Below the pieces are notes generated by a model. The model was not told the DNA's origin, ran no database searches, and saw nothing but the letters and a program-made list of their open reading frames with translations. A stretch of DNA of 64,000 nucleotides from Saxidomus purpurata (taxonomy: Eukaryota; Mollusca; Bivalvia; Venerida; Veneridae). Position 1 is the first letter of the stretch; each line of letters starts with the position of its first letter. The DNA lies in assembly GCA_022818135.1 (NCBI GenBank), contig JAFMSR010000007.1, forward strand, positions 4,915,224-4,979,223, given 5' to 3'. Positions 30,501-45,500 of this stretch are shown one piece after another. A program made the position numbers and the translations under genes.

Positions 30501-33500
30501 GGACTCCACACTGTGATGTAACCGGCTATCTTATACATCTTCTCCGTATCATATAGGTTTTCATTTGCAGGTATAAATTAAAGATTACGTCAACCCATCT
30601 AACAGTCACGTTTGGGGCAGGACTTTGTGATTCAGACGACGTTAACGATTGTTTTGTGTTCCATTATTTACTGAAAGAATCTGAATTTCCGTTTGACAAA
30701 TGTAAGACAGTTGTATAATGTTAATACACTTATTTGTTGTAATATACATACCTTTTTCTTTCGATTAGAACAGTACAAACGTCTGTTATAGTCATAGGCT
30801 GCTCAAACTTACACGATGTCGTGATAATTCGCTCTAAAACTTTATAGCAATATCTGTTTGAACGTTGCTCTGAAAAAATGTTGATGCTAAAGGTTGTATT
30901 TCGTATGTTTGTGATATGTTGACACTGGCGTTGCCTTATAACGTCTAATCCATGTTAATGTTAACCCAGTGAATAAAAGTTAGTTAAGGATACATGTAAG
31001 TAGCAGATGTAACTTCATTATATACTAAATGTTTTGGCAGTTTGTAACTTTGTATTCCTAGCCGATGACTCGTATGGTAGCCGTTTTCAAAAACAGTACA
31101 CACAGATATACTGTTGGAACACCAAGTTCGATACGTTTTTTTGCCAAAAGTGTGTTATTCACTAAAACTCTGATATATTATGTTTTTTTTAAAGTTTTAG
31201 ACATAGATAGTGTCAAACAAATGGTTGCAAATCTAGACACTAACTTTTCGGAACAGTTGATTGAAAATGCTGTAAAATCGACGATTGACAAATTTTTGGA
31301 AGAGTTAGGCGTTTCAGCAGAGGTATGAATTTAGTTTCAATTGCTTGTATCGAAGTACACATGTGTTTTATGTCCTACCTGTCACTATCATGATCAATAT
31401 AAATATAAATTATCACTCTGTTCGTGACAGAAGTTGCCCTTTGTTTTCGCATATACATAATGAACAAGACATATACCAATATATTGAACATGAATTAAGC
31501 TAAAATCAATATTTATGACTGATAGTTGTCACTTTATTTGCACTTTGGAACCATTGCTTACGTTCATAGAATTAAGATTTAGCAAATCCAGACAAGGTTA
31601 CCTATCTGGCACTATTGAGAACGTATTAAACGCATAGAAGAACACGTGTTTCTACAGACAGATGCTTAAGACATTTTGATATTTTAAAATACGCATAACA
31701 CTGCTGTTTTATTTAGGATCTACTTGGAGAGAGTCAATTTTGTCCATTGCCGAAAAACTACGAATATGCCGAACTCGCTGAGTTTTTAGCCAAACATAAT
31801 CAACCTTCTACTGGAGAACGTTATGACCTTGAACAACGATACATTGATACTCGAATGCGTAAATATCGTATTGATATGTTTAAAGTTATATTACCCTTCA
31901 AAATTTCCATTTTGAGTTATGATCAAGAACGAAGCTAAAAACTTGGTAAATGGTTTGAAAACATGTAAAAAGTGAATCACGTAAAGTTATTTCACTTACT
32001 GAATCATATAAATAAATATTTACATAAAAGAAAGATTGAATATGTAGGATAGTCAAAAAAGGATTTCAACTGATTTTCTCTATATTCAATGGGAATAAAA
32101 CAGTGATACAGATTCATACATTTCTGTAATAACTTTGGCAATGTTCATTTTTAAAGTAGTATAAATCAGTGACTCATATCTTTTTAAAAAGTATGATGGT
32201 CACTTTGAAGGGTAATATCACTTTAAGAAATGACAATGGTTTCCCTTAAGTATGCAACATAAAACATATGTCTTTCATTACTAGTACATATTACAGCTCC
32301 CAAAGCAAAGAATTTAATTCTTGAGCATTGTTGTTCAAAGATAAATTCACTTCAGCATGAGCTGAACCGAAGCAGTGTTGTTTGTTATTTGCTCACCTGA
32401 GTGAGCTATTGTAGTCAGCTGTTGTCCGGCGTCGTCCGTGCTTCAAACAACTTCTCCTTCTAAGCCCCTAGGCTAAGTTTGATCCAACTCCACAAGAAAG
32501 GTTCTTGGACTGTCTTCTGGTAAATTTTCAAAGAAATGTTTTCCACGTAGAACTTTGGTGGTCATTGCAACTGAAAAGAAAAACGGAATATGAAGAGCTT
32601 AGATATTTGGCATTAAGAATTTTCTAGTGGGCCTCCATCAATATTGTTTAAGTCATCGCCCCTAGATAAATATTATGTTTACCCCGCCCTTGGGTCACTT
32701 GATTTTACATAGGTTTCTAAAGGAAAAATTTACGTAGTACCAAAAGGCCTAAAGCTTAGATATTTGGGATGTATAAATAGACCTCTACCAAGATTGTCAA
32801 AACCCGGTAAAAATTTGATCCAACCCAAGGGGTCACTGTATGTTACAAAGGCTGATATAAGAAAAAACGTTCTGAAAAGATACGTTGCATGCTGCATTGC
32901 ATAGTGAATCGCTACCAAAAGTTCAAATACTGACCAACGAGTTATTTTAAAATATGGATAGTTTTGAATGTAGATTTCAACTTTGACCATGGCTGTTATT
33001 GACTTTGAGCAACTGATCTACGTTTTTGAAGCTACATCAATACAATTGGAACTACTGGCATATTGGTAATTTTGCATGCAGATTTCAACTTTATCCTTGG
33101 CTAACCTTGACCTAATTTCTGTTTTTGAGGTTACATTATGAAATTTTGACCAATGTATACAGTTTTGCATGTATATTTCAGTTTCGACCTTCACTGACCT
33201 TCACCATCTGACTTACTTTCTTTTGGCCAGAATTTTTTTATTTCTTGTTACTCGAAGTTTGAAATTAAAAAGCTCCGTACGGAGGAGGGGAAAAAAAGAA
33301 AAAAAAAGAGAATTTTTTATACATGACAAACTTTGTTCGATCGTACGAACACCCCCTCCCCGAGCAAAATGCCCTAGAAAAATTTGTTGACTTTTATTAC
33401 ATTATTCTTTTTCCAGTTATATAGAAAAGAAACAGAAATTTAACATTATATTTTCAGATAAAAAATACTGGTGTCAAGAACAAAGCATCAGACACTGGTG

Positions 33501-36500
33501 TTAAAACATACATGAATAAAATGAATACTGCTATTTTCAAATGAAAACATTGTATACATTGTCTTTTTTTGAGTCTTGTGTTTACCATTTTCTATAATAA
33601 CAAAAATATGGGTCGCGAAAATAGGTGACAAACGAAAAATCTGCTATTTTTAGCTGACTTTTTCACATGTCAGGTATCAAGTGATTGCAATAAATGATTC
33701 TGAAACTTTTTGATTGATGGGAAGTTGCATTTTTATAAAACATTTGGCCAACATTTGATTAAATTAATCAAAAACATTTATCAGCATTTTAGGCAAGTCA
33801 AACAATTTTGTCACTATTCTGAGGGGAATATTTTGTAAAAAATTTGGGGATAAAATATATTATTTTAGGAGGGGAATAAAACTGTTAACAACAGGCATTT
33901 GTGTTGAAACAAATGAAAAAAATCAATTGTTATCTTTTTCTGAGTCTTCTGAACACTGTTTTCTTTGGTAAAATTAACAAAAAACGGGGTCGCGAAAATA
34001 GATGACAAACGAAAAATCGGCGATTTTCGGCTGACTATTTCAATTGTAAGGTATCAAATAATTGCAAGAAGTGATTATGAAACGTTTTTATTGATGGAAA
34101 CTTACATTTTATAACAATTTTGGCAAGCATTTGATTAATTTAATCAAAAACATTTTTCAGCATTCATTTTGAGAGGATTTTTTGTCAAAAATGGGGGAAA
34201 TAAACATCATGTCAGGAGGGGAATGGGGCCGAATTTCGGTCCCAAATCGGTCTGAAACAATTCACTAGACGAATGCAGCTTCTTGACGTTATCACTGCGG
34301 CAATGATACCATATGTACAGTTTTGCATGCAGATTTAATCTTTTACCTTGACCATTGGTCTAGTTTTTGTTGTTAAAGCTAGAGAGATAAAATTTCAACT
34401 ATTTGTGCAGTTCTGCAAACTTATTAAATATTCCTATGACTCAGATTGATTATAACCTTTTGACCTGCTATCTAAGTGAAATGATACTGTGGTGAGGCAT
34501 ATTGGTCTATCATGACCTACTCATGACCCTTTTGTAGTTTGTATACCCATCAACTCTACATTTAATATACCTAGATACAATTATTTTGATATTGTTGTCA
34601 TTTCTGAAGAACTACGTCATTTTGGTTCATATTTCTCCCGACTCGCCACTTTGATGAAATTTAATAAATTTGTCTGCGAAAATAGGTTTTTACTCTTCAT
34701 GTATATTTTAAGCTTTTTAATTTAAATTCGATGATTGAGTTACCTTGATATGTATAGCCAGAGACTCGTGTAATGGCCGTTTCATCATTTAAATAAGGTG
34801 TTATTATTGAATTGTGTGTTTCCAATATGTGTAACTTAGCTGAAACATGATACATTATTTTTACAGGCTGTGAGGTATTAGGCACTTCTTTTACTCTTCC
34901 AAAGATGAAAAACTGGCAGAAATTATTTTACTACATTTCCGATGACTGCATGCGTATCGATGCCTGCATGGAGTTTTCATTTTCTATCAGCAGTATGAAT
35001 ATTACGAAGTCGTTTCATGCACATGTGGAACTTGACCCTTGTAATTACGTTATTCGGGCAGCATTTGAGAAACAGACCATTGCAGCTCTTCTCTTTGAAT
35101 ACGAATGGGGTATTTGTCATTTATATGTACAGTTTATCTACTGACTTACATTACAAAAGTATAGACAATGTCCTCCAAGTTTACATAGTCATTGATTTCA
35201 TTGGTAACATTTTTTCTTTAAAATACTTACATGTTATACTACAAAATAGAGATACAAAAAAAATAGATGATGTCTAAATATTTTCTTTAATCAGCCTGCA
35301 TGAAATTATAATGTTATTAATCAAGTGATTTCATATTGGCCTTGTTATTTGTCCGAGGGTGGTCGTATTGGCCCAAGGCCGAAGGCCGAGGGCTAATACG
35401 ACTGCCCGAGGACAAATAACAAGGCCAATATGAAATCACTTGATAAATGATAATTTTATTATTCAACTTTACAATATTGGCTAAATAAACAAGAATATAA
35501 AGAGAATCTTACATGTTCATGAGTTGTGGATAAGGAAATCCCACCCAAGGGTTGAGATACGTCACAAGCCGAGTTTTTTTGGACGTATCTCAACCCGAGG
35601 GTGAGATTTCCTTATCCACAACTCAATGGACATGGTAGATTTATTTTCTCACCGTTTGAATCGCATTTTCACACAAGTAATAAGAAATAAATATACAGGA
35701 TGGGGATGAAAAAAATGAAAATCAACTTTTTCTCGAATTTTACTTCAAAACTGTTATGGATGGATAGAAAATGATCTAACTAAGAAAATGAATACCCATA
35801 ACCCTATGTTTATTTCAAAAATAAAAATTTTACAGTCATTTTTCGATATCAGCCTAAGAGTCTAAAAACAAAATGGCGTCGTTTAAAAATCTAACGGAAG
35901 TGACTTCTACCTGTTTCATATCATGTGTGCAATTGATCTAATACAGAGTGTAATATTGTAAAAATGAATAATAAACAATACAATCTGTATGTACCAATTA
36001 TTAACAAATTATGTTAGGTGTGCAATGTATTTATTTCACTCAATTTCCACATACTGTGAAATTGCATAGCAAAATAAAACCAATCAAAAGTAGAAAAACT
36101 TAGTTAAAAAAGTTCTCATAATCTTATCGATTATATTATAGTGTTTCGGTTATTTACAGGGCGTCTCGAAAAAGTTAAATTGTCTAAAACAGTTTTCCTG
36201 ACGTGAGTATTGTTTGGCATCACCTTTGGTATTTTCGTAAAATGTAAAGGTACTGTATATAACGAAATAGCCTTCTGAAATAAATTTTACTGAGAGGAAC
36301 TATGGATTTCTGTATCACTTGCCGTCTTTTGACACAATATTGATAAAACGTATCAAATTGTAAAATTAGGTAACACATCACCTAAAAGTAACATGTTAAT
36401 TTAGTATGTACATTTGTAAATTGTATTTTTATTAACTTCCCATTCCTTGAATGCAGTGACGTTTTCTACTAGACTAATCAATTATACTTTTGATACGATA

Positions 36501-39500
36501 TAATGCAGGGGATTAAGACCACTATAACTTAAACTGTTTTATAATGGAGTTTGCATTGTGAAGCTGTATGCAGTCACTATAAATGGATATGCAGTATTTC
36601 ACTTGGAATAGAATTGAATTTTGAAGAATCATGATGCCTTCATATGCCATTTAAGGATTTTAAAATAAATAAGCACCTTCCTCCTTATTTAGAAATTATG
36701 AACTGATCACCATAACTACTTGCTGACTTTTATAGTTTTTTTTTCATTTGAATTGTTTTCTGAATTTGATATAACAGGATGTTTAAAGATTATTTTTCCA
36801 TCTAAAACTGTAACACAAACTTTCATTCAAAAATTGAATAATTTCAAGTTCTCAGTTAGGTATGAGTATTATGAATTAATTTGAAAATTAAGTTTAGATT
36901 TAGCATTTTCTTTATTGTTGACGCGAACAGTATTCAAAAGAAGCGTTGCAATACCTCTGACTTTAGATACTCTTCCCGTTAACATATCAGATTCAGAATT
37001 GAGAAGAATGATGAGCGCAAGGAATTTGAAGTCGACCTTGGATTACAGCTTGATGATTTTGACTTTGGCAATATCATTGAAGGATTTGCAATTCCAATAC
37101 CTGTCTGTAACACGAACTTCTCTCTACAAGGTGTGTATTTTCTGCCAACACTTACAAACATTGACACGATGAACAGAAAATAGATTTACCAATGTATTTG
37201 TGTTAGCAGGTGGTCTTTGTATTAAAGTAGAAGTCGACCAAAAGAAACTGGTATGCATAAAATTAAAAATACGTGTAAATAATGTAAAAAACCTTCAGAT
37301 TTATCTATATTTGGTTCATCGTTTCACATTAAAATTAGTGCATTTTATAAACATTAAATCAGATTCACTCGTTTTGTATGATAAAATAGCGTTCGAAGCA
37401 TATGTTGCCATTAATCCTGAAAGAAAAATAAATAGAACCGAAACTATTAATTATATTCTGTCTTTACTAACAGGCCTACTTTGTTTTAAATATAATGTTT
37501 TCTTTTGCAGGAAACCTACAAGATTTGGCACGGGCGCTAGGAGGACATCTAAACAGAGATGTGTTTGATCTGTTACTAAAGAAACTTGGTATTGACAGTC
37601 TGTTTTCTACAGGAACATGTACACTGACACAGTCGTCACCGCATGGTATGTAATCAACGCTAAATTAGAAAACTTAAAATTTGATAGCGGGCAAACATCC
37701 TTCTAGTATTTTGTGTAATATAGGAATGTTATACCCTTCCAAGAAATTGTCAGAAGTTTTATTGGTCAGTGATCTATAAAAGAAATTGATATGAACGAAT
37801 CATACAAGTATATATGCATTTGAAATTTTCCCTCCTTGTACCCTCTGTCAGATATGTTGGATGCGTGTTTACGATTGCTAGAAATAGTACTAACAAACTC
37901 AAGTTCTGATTTCCGGTGTTGAGTGACATCATAAAGCTGCAATGAGGCTCCATGAGGGTATTTAAATGCGGTCTGCGGGTAAATTAATTAAAATTTTTTT
38001 AAAAACAGGTTAACATGTTTTATGCGAACATGTGCTATCTATATTCTTGCAAACCTTAGACAATAAACGAAATGTATCCTAAGTCTGAAAACGCAGTTAT
38101 TTACTAAAAGATTAAAAAAAAAACAAGAAATCTAGTACGTTTTTTGTAGCACCCATTTGTTTATATGATGATAGCATTCAAATGTAAATAAAAATAACAT
38201 TAAACAAGGAGAAGAAAGTACCTTATCAATAAATGTTTTAACCATTACATTTTCTTTTGTAAAGAAAAAATGCAGCAGTTTAATTCTTTTTTTGTGTGTG
38301 GAAATGCGGGAATATACGAAAATACATCCAAAAGTCCATGGCCTAGAATTTCACTCAATTTATTTTTCGACATAGTTGTCCATGAATTTCCGTGGATAAC
38401 AATTTATTTCATATGCAACCGCTAATTCCTCTAACTTCTCCTTTTCATCGATAACTCACAACAATACAAATTAACGGTTGATCTAAATTTCTTCTTCGCC
38501 TTTCTGTACATTTCATTATTACAGATTTGTATAACAATCTTCCTGATTTATTTGGTCTTCATAGATCGTAACAATTTTTTTCAAAAAGTAATGAAATGCA
38601 AATATTGTTTTTTTTCTGCATTTGTTATTATGTGTAAACCGCTTAAGATTTCTGGTTATTTTGTCTTAGACCTTGATTTGGTATAAATGATTGCTTATGT
38701 ATTTAAGATATACTAAACATTTTGAGTTTTCAATAAAATGTGAAATTAAAATTTCGAAATAAATCGGATAAAGTAAATAACGTTATCTATATGATTTTCC
38801 TTTTCATTAAACAAAATTGTCTGTGACATCTTTTTTCAAAGAACCTATATTTACTGGTAAAAGTTCTTTCAGATACTGTAATTAAACACTTGTTTTGAGA
38901 CTTAAATGTAAGAATCCAAACATAGAAACAAACCTCACTAATCAAAATTGATGAATGATTAACATCACAGATGTACACACATACTCAAGCTGTAAGTACT
39001 GTCTTGGTAAACCTTACACATCAGTTGTTGTGTACTTTCAGATTGTCCACCAGATTTGAGCATGATAGTTACAGTTCCCGAAAAACTGAAGAATATTTTA
39101 AAATGTGAACTGGCAGACAACTGTTTCGGAGTAATATGTTGCATAGATATCACTTTTACCATGCCTCTTTCGTCGACTGAAATGACATTATCAGTACCAA
39201 TTTGGATGAAAATGGATCCTTGTGAATTTTCCGTAGATGCTGGAATTGGAGACTTTCGCTTCGTAGACAAACTTTTGAGCTACGAGTGGGGTAATTAATT
39301 GTTGTTTGTATTTTCTGAGAAGCAAGCATATATGTGTTATTCGTTGAATAAATCAATGTTTTAAGAAAAAGGAGCGTTTTAAACTTTTAAAGTTCGTATT
39401 AACACGTTTGTTTCAATTTCAGCTCATTTTATGTCATTATGCAATGAATAATAAAAAGTGCTTTGCAAAACATGATATTCATAATATTTATTTTGTATAT

Positions 39501-42500
39501 TGATTTATGTCTGCATTTCTTATAAGGGAAACCTGGGACAATTACGTTTGGCAAAGGAAATCCTGCTCCAGTAGTTATAAGGTAAGATATGAGATATTTA
39601 ATTATGTGTCAGACTTTTTATCATCCGTTTATTGACCGCTTCGGTTTTTAGAGGACTATTCGCAGGCTACACCCTTTGATGATATCATGGAGTCATTCTC
39701 TATTCATGGCTAGAAACTAGTACACACAAATCGTTTTACGAAAACACCCACATGTGCCTTTTTGTAGAAAAAGATCAAATATTAATCACTAGATATCCCG
39801 TTGTAGTATTTAGACAATACTGTAAACACTCTCTATATCAGGGTAAACATACAAGCGTCCCATTAGTCCTTGTTTTTTTAACAAATTTAAATCAAGTTTA
39901 TACAAAAGTTTGAAACACCAAATTGAATATGTTACAACATTTGATGTTTATGTGAAATAGAGAAGTAAGCAGTTTGCTGATATCTAAATGTAGCGAAACA
40001 AACAGATTTTCAACGTTTGCTCTCTTATCTAAAATTATGGCTTACAACGGTACATATTATAGTTTTATTTGAAAACATTGTGTCTCTAGTATTCATGAAT
40101 TCTTTCGAAGTATGCTTCTGGATATTGTTTTGACAACATTGCGAGCATTGACTTAATGTTAGCTGAAAAAGCACACAACTTAAAGAAATGTTTGTACAAA
40201 ATAATGAAATATAACAAATATATAATGCCTTTACTCAGTAACGGTGTTGTACTTTTAGCACCATGTATTAATAGACATAGACTGTGTAGGGCACTCTTAT
40301 ATTCTACATATACCCGATACATAAATTGAAATATGTGTATTTGCCTAATGAATTTACTGTGTGCAATAAAACAGGCACTCCCTAATTGTTTATAGGTATG
40401 TGCTCGATAAATATCAGGATGGATTCATCGTAGACTTTAGTGTCAATATCTGCATACCAATTGATGACATAAAATTTTGTATTCCCGAGAATGGTTTGAC
40501 ATTATTGGAAAAGGAAACCATCCCGGCTTGCGATATATCAGCATGGAAAAATCTTACAGGTTTGCATATTTCATATTTAATAATACTGCATACAGCTTTA
40601 AATAAATCAGCAAATTCATATCCGTGAACCTGTACAATACTTTTCTGTGTTTTTAAGTGGTTCGTTGTTTAAATGTCAACACGTGCAAAGCAGTGATATT
40701 TATAAATGGGAAACGTGCTCATGTGATTGTTAGATATAACCTTAAACCATAATAACAAAACCTGTAATGTACATAAATATAAATAAGCATTAATTTTAGA
40801 TATATATTGGAGAATCATATTACTAGTATCTAGGAGGATTGTCTGGTGCTTACTGTTGTATAATTAGTAGTCATATATACATATTTGTAACTGATATCTA
40901 TATACTTGCTTGGAATTATCAAATCATGAAGAAATGCTTTTCCCACCATCTGACAGGCTAGGTTTGTATTGTACTTTCTTTACAGACTTTTCACTTAAAG
41001 AATGGCTTGACGAAAAAGGAGGGGACATAAATGTTGATCTCTCTGAAGCTGGCCGCAATGCCCTTTTCAAACTTCTTGGTATAGATGAGTTCCTGTTGTC
41101 ACCAGCGTGTGATCGAGCAAGAAGTCCATACAGCCCTTCATCCAACGGATGGAATAACAGTATGCACACTATTACCGTACAATATACGGCTTTTAATCGG
41201 CGGGACCACAGTTTGGTGTTTTTTCAGACGGGTTTAAACTAGTTGAAAATGTTGGTCCAAAGGTTGGTTATGTCGGAAAATCAAACCTTTTCCGATCAAT
41301 AACTAGTGAACGCTTTGACCTAGGTTTCTTAAATGTGATTGGTCATGATCAGTACTTGACTCCTGTTGATTTTGAAGTAAACAAGTCAAAGGTCAAGGTT
41401 ACAGTGACCTTCAACAGAAAAACGTGTTCGATCAATAAGCAGAGAACGATTTGGCCTAGAGTCCTCACACTTTGTAAATAGATCGTAGATGGTCCTTATT
41501 GATTTTCAACAGGTCACAGGTCCAAGCCACAATGACATTTAACAAAACTGGCTAATTGGCTTCCGTCAGGAGGGCATACATGTTTAGCAAACATTTCTTG
41601 TTTTTGAAAAGTGTACTGCAAACTTAAACGCTTTTTCAATTCATCAAGCAGTGTGTGGACATGGGTTGAAGCGTTCTATAACCTCGCAGAAGGTAATCCA
41701 TTTAGTCAAATGTTTCCTAGACACCATTACAGGACAGTCCGATCCAAGTTTGTGTTCTCCATCATGTGTAGGCTGTTTTAACGCTTAATTCTGTTCAAAT
41801 ATATTTTGACTTGTTATCATTCAATCTAAATCGTATTTTGAATACTCGTTTTGCTTTTTATTCGCCACCCTTATAGGAGTGATCGCCGTGACGTCACACG
41901 GCAATTTTGATAAGATTGCTGGTGGGCAATAACAGTTGTGTTTACAATGCTTATTTATTTTTGAATTTTTATAACTTTTTTGCTATCCGAAGGATTTTTA
42001 AAATTCAAAAAGTTATAGCATGCTCTTGATACTCATATTTTTACATCAAAATATCTCTTTTGAAAGGAATACCGTTTTTAATGACACTTGATTTTTCGTA
42101 ACGGCTTGTTGCTATAATCATTTATGAAAACAGTGCAAGTTACTCGCTCACGAATCTTTCAATCTTTTAATCTTAACAAAAATTGAAAATAATGCATAAA
42201 AGGTATATTTTATTAGCTTTCCAATGATATAAAACATTTTAAAATATCTTTTGTTTTAAAAAAGTTACGGTCGTTAAAAAACATCCCTAATGATTCAAAA
42301 ACACGGACTACCGACCGCTGCCCACCGCATCTATCTCTTATCAGTAGAAATTATTGCGCAATACCGGGTTTTGTTTGCAAACACGATCACTCCTATATAG
42401 TTATCATTTCTTTGTGATTGAATAAGATGTAAATGAAGTTAATAACATCCTTCAAAAATCGTATAAAGATTGACGTGACATTGCAAGACTTTCTCAATTT

Positions 42501-45500
42501 AACAGGAAATATTGACTTTGTTTGACACAAAAGATTACTGCTTTTTACTGATAACGGCGCAAAGTTGTCCCGCTCAAGACACCATGGCGTTGCTACAGCG
42601 GATGTAGAACATTCAAAATTGTAAATGTCAAATAATTTGATGAATGTACAGTCGACATTTTGTCAGAATAAAACAATTAATAAATAATTTTAGATTTAAG
42701 GACTGTCCTCAGAATTTCAAATAAAAAAGTGGATGTTTAAAACACCATTACACAAATAAATCGCAACCAAATTTGTTTTGGTATATTTGCACATCAGCAA
42801 TTATTCACAGTTAAACTTCGATAATGCGAAGTCGCACGTGCCCGGATATGCTCGGGTTATCAATCGTCTCGAGTTATTTAATGCCGGGCATTTACAAGGG
42901 GAAATATCTCCTACAATAGGTCTTTTTCAATCAACTACATTGATTTCCCAAACTGTTACGGTCAGTATTATGTCACCGTTTATCCTAAATATGCACCATT
43001 TTTGTTCATGACGTACCATATGTACTATGATGAATTTATTTAATGAAACAAAAATCAATGTTTATTTTCACGGTACCGGTGACGCGTTATAATATAACAC
43101 TATATATATATATGACTTTTTACAGAAAATGTTTTGGACCAAAGGTGTTCCTCGACATATCGAGCTATCAATGGTATTTTGTAGTAAAACGTATAAGAAA
43201 TATGGCAAGGGGACCGACGAGTGATCCGGAGTTATCCCGGGTCCTCGGGTTATTGATGCTCGAGTTAATGAAAGTTTCACTGTAATTCATATTGTATTAA
43301 TTCTATGAAAATTGATTCTGCCTTCAACCTTTCAGAAGTACTATTTGTATTATTTCCAAAGCAAAATCATAATTAAGTCCACAGTAAACATTAAATAGAA
43401 TGGATGTTAAAATAGTAACATGGCAATAAACTTTAAACTTTGAAAATACATACATATATTATTGAATTAAAATCCTGAAACCGAATAGTCTCAACGTTTA
43501 AGACATATTTCCTTGTGTTATCTTCACTTTCTTGATTATTCGAAAAGTATCGCTTTGTGATACATTCTTTTCGTAGACGTTATTGGGCGATGTTGGTATT
43601 CAAATTCAAAAATTTGTCGTCGCAACTCCTCCTATACGCCTGGATGGATTTTACTGAAACTGAAGAAATGTTTAGTACCAAGTGTTGCTGTACATGTCGT
43701 CTGTAGTTCTGCTTCATTGATATTTGTATGAGTTATGGGAATATGAAGATGTTACGCGTACTAAGAAGACATCTTGATATTCAGTTATATATGTTATGTG
43801 CTTCGTTTAAGGAAGTATCAGTATAACGTCTAGTTGTGCATATTGTAATTTAGGGTCACTAGCTCAAAGGTCAATGTCACAGAGACTTGAAAACAGAAAA
43901 TCTTGTCCGTGCTTCTTCTCCTAAATTCCGTGCTTTTTTCCATAAAGAATACCAGAAGTAAAAGTATGAAGTCTAGTTGTGCATATTATAATTTGGAGTC
44001 ACAATCTCAAAGGTCAGTGTCACAGGGACATGGAAACAGAAAACCTTGTACGCGCTTCTTCTCTCTCTCTAAAACCAATTGCTGAATTTTCATAAAAATT
44101 ACCAGAAACATCAGTATGAAGTCCAGTTGTGCATATTTCAATTTTGTGTCACTCACTCAAAAGTCAAAGTCATAGGGTCGGGATACTTCTTTTCTTATTT
44201 CATCGCAAATCCGTACAAAAGTTTGTCGCACGAAGATAACACTTTCTTTAAACAAAGATGTGCTTATATATACCTGTTTTTTTAGCACGAGTTAAAGATT
44301 GATCTTTTTGAATTTATTCAAGAATGCCCCTTGAGTTTTGTGAAGTTAAAAGACATTCTTCCTGAATCGATGTCTTGTCATATTCCGGACCACTGCACAG
44401 GCATTGACTGCTGCGTAGATATAAAAACCATAGGCATCTCTGTACACATATCGTTTGACATAGACCTCTGTAACTACGTCGTCAGTGGAGGAATTGAAAA
44501 GAAAACATTCAACTTTTCTTTATTTGAATATGAGTGGGGTAGGTAAAGCTTATATTATACTTGACATATAAATAAAATGAGTCCGCATTTTTTCTGCATT
44601 TAAAGTATAAAATTAAAAATATGTTTTCCGGAATCAGACCAATAGCTATGCCATATCCCTTATATTCAACACCCTATCTGTTATCTAATCACTTGTTACG
44701 TGCTGAAATATGCCGTTCTTATTCAACACTTAATGTTTGATTGAAATGTAAAACTTCACTACACAGAGTTAATTACTTGAAAACCAGATTTGTTTCTATT
44801 AAAAGAAAATGCGTGTTTGCATGAGTCGGGCAGTAGCGTTGTTGAGTACATGGTTGAGACATCGTACGAGTAATACACATTTTTTGTTTTGATTGAGTCT
44901 TAATTTCGACTGTAATTTACAAAATGAGTTTTAAGACTAGGTACTTTTTGTCTGTATTAACTATCTGTAATTACCCATACACTGATTTTCTTTTTAAGGT
45001 AAAACAGAAGTCGTCACCATATTGAATATATTCCGCCTCACGTAAGTGCTCTTATATATCTAGAATATCATTTGTAAATGATTCATATTTGGCTGTATTG
45101 TTAACAGTTGTGTGTAGCCAAATGCTTATAGCCAGTTCTTGTGACGATTGAACGAGATTTTTTGCACTAACATTGTTATACCGGTTTCAAAGTACGAGAA
45201 TAAACCGATTCTCGTTTTAGCTATAACGCCACTGTACAAATTACTCAGGCAATGAAAGATTCGGTTGCTAACAACCATTGCAAATGGTGTTCATATAAAA
45301 TGATCGCTAAAACTAAGTCAAATGTTTCTAATTACAACTTCTGTAAACGTTTGCATTATCAATATATACGGCAAAGTTTTTACGGAACCCCGCCAATCCG
45401 TCAGTCTGTCTTGCAGTCAGTCATATCTGAGAAACGTTTTTGATTTCCTAAAAAAAGTCTTGAAAGAGATTGCTACTACTTTGGCAATATGTGACTCTGC

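Noticed and set aside
33270..33380. Basic Lys-rich open frame near 33290
   Set aside because: Produced by a purine-rich simple sequence at the edge of a repeat, without splice or start context.
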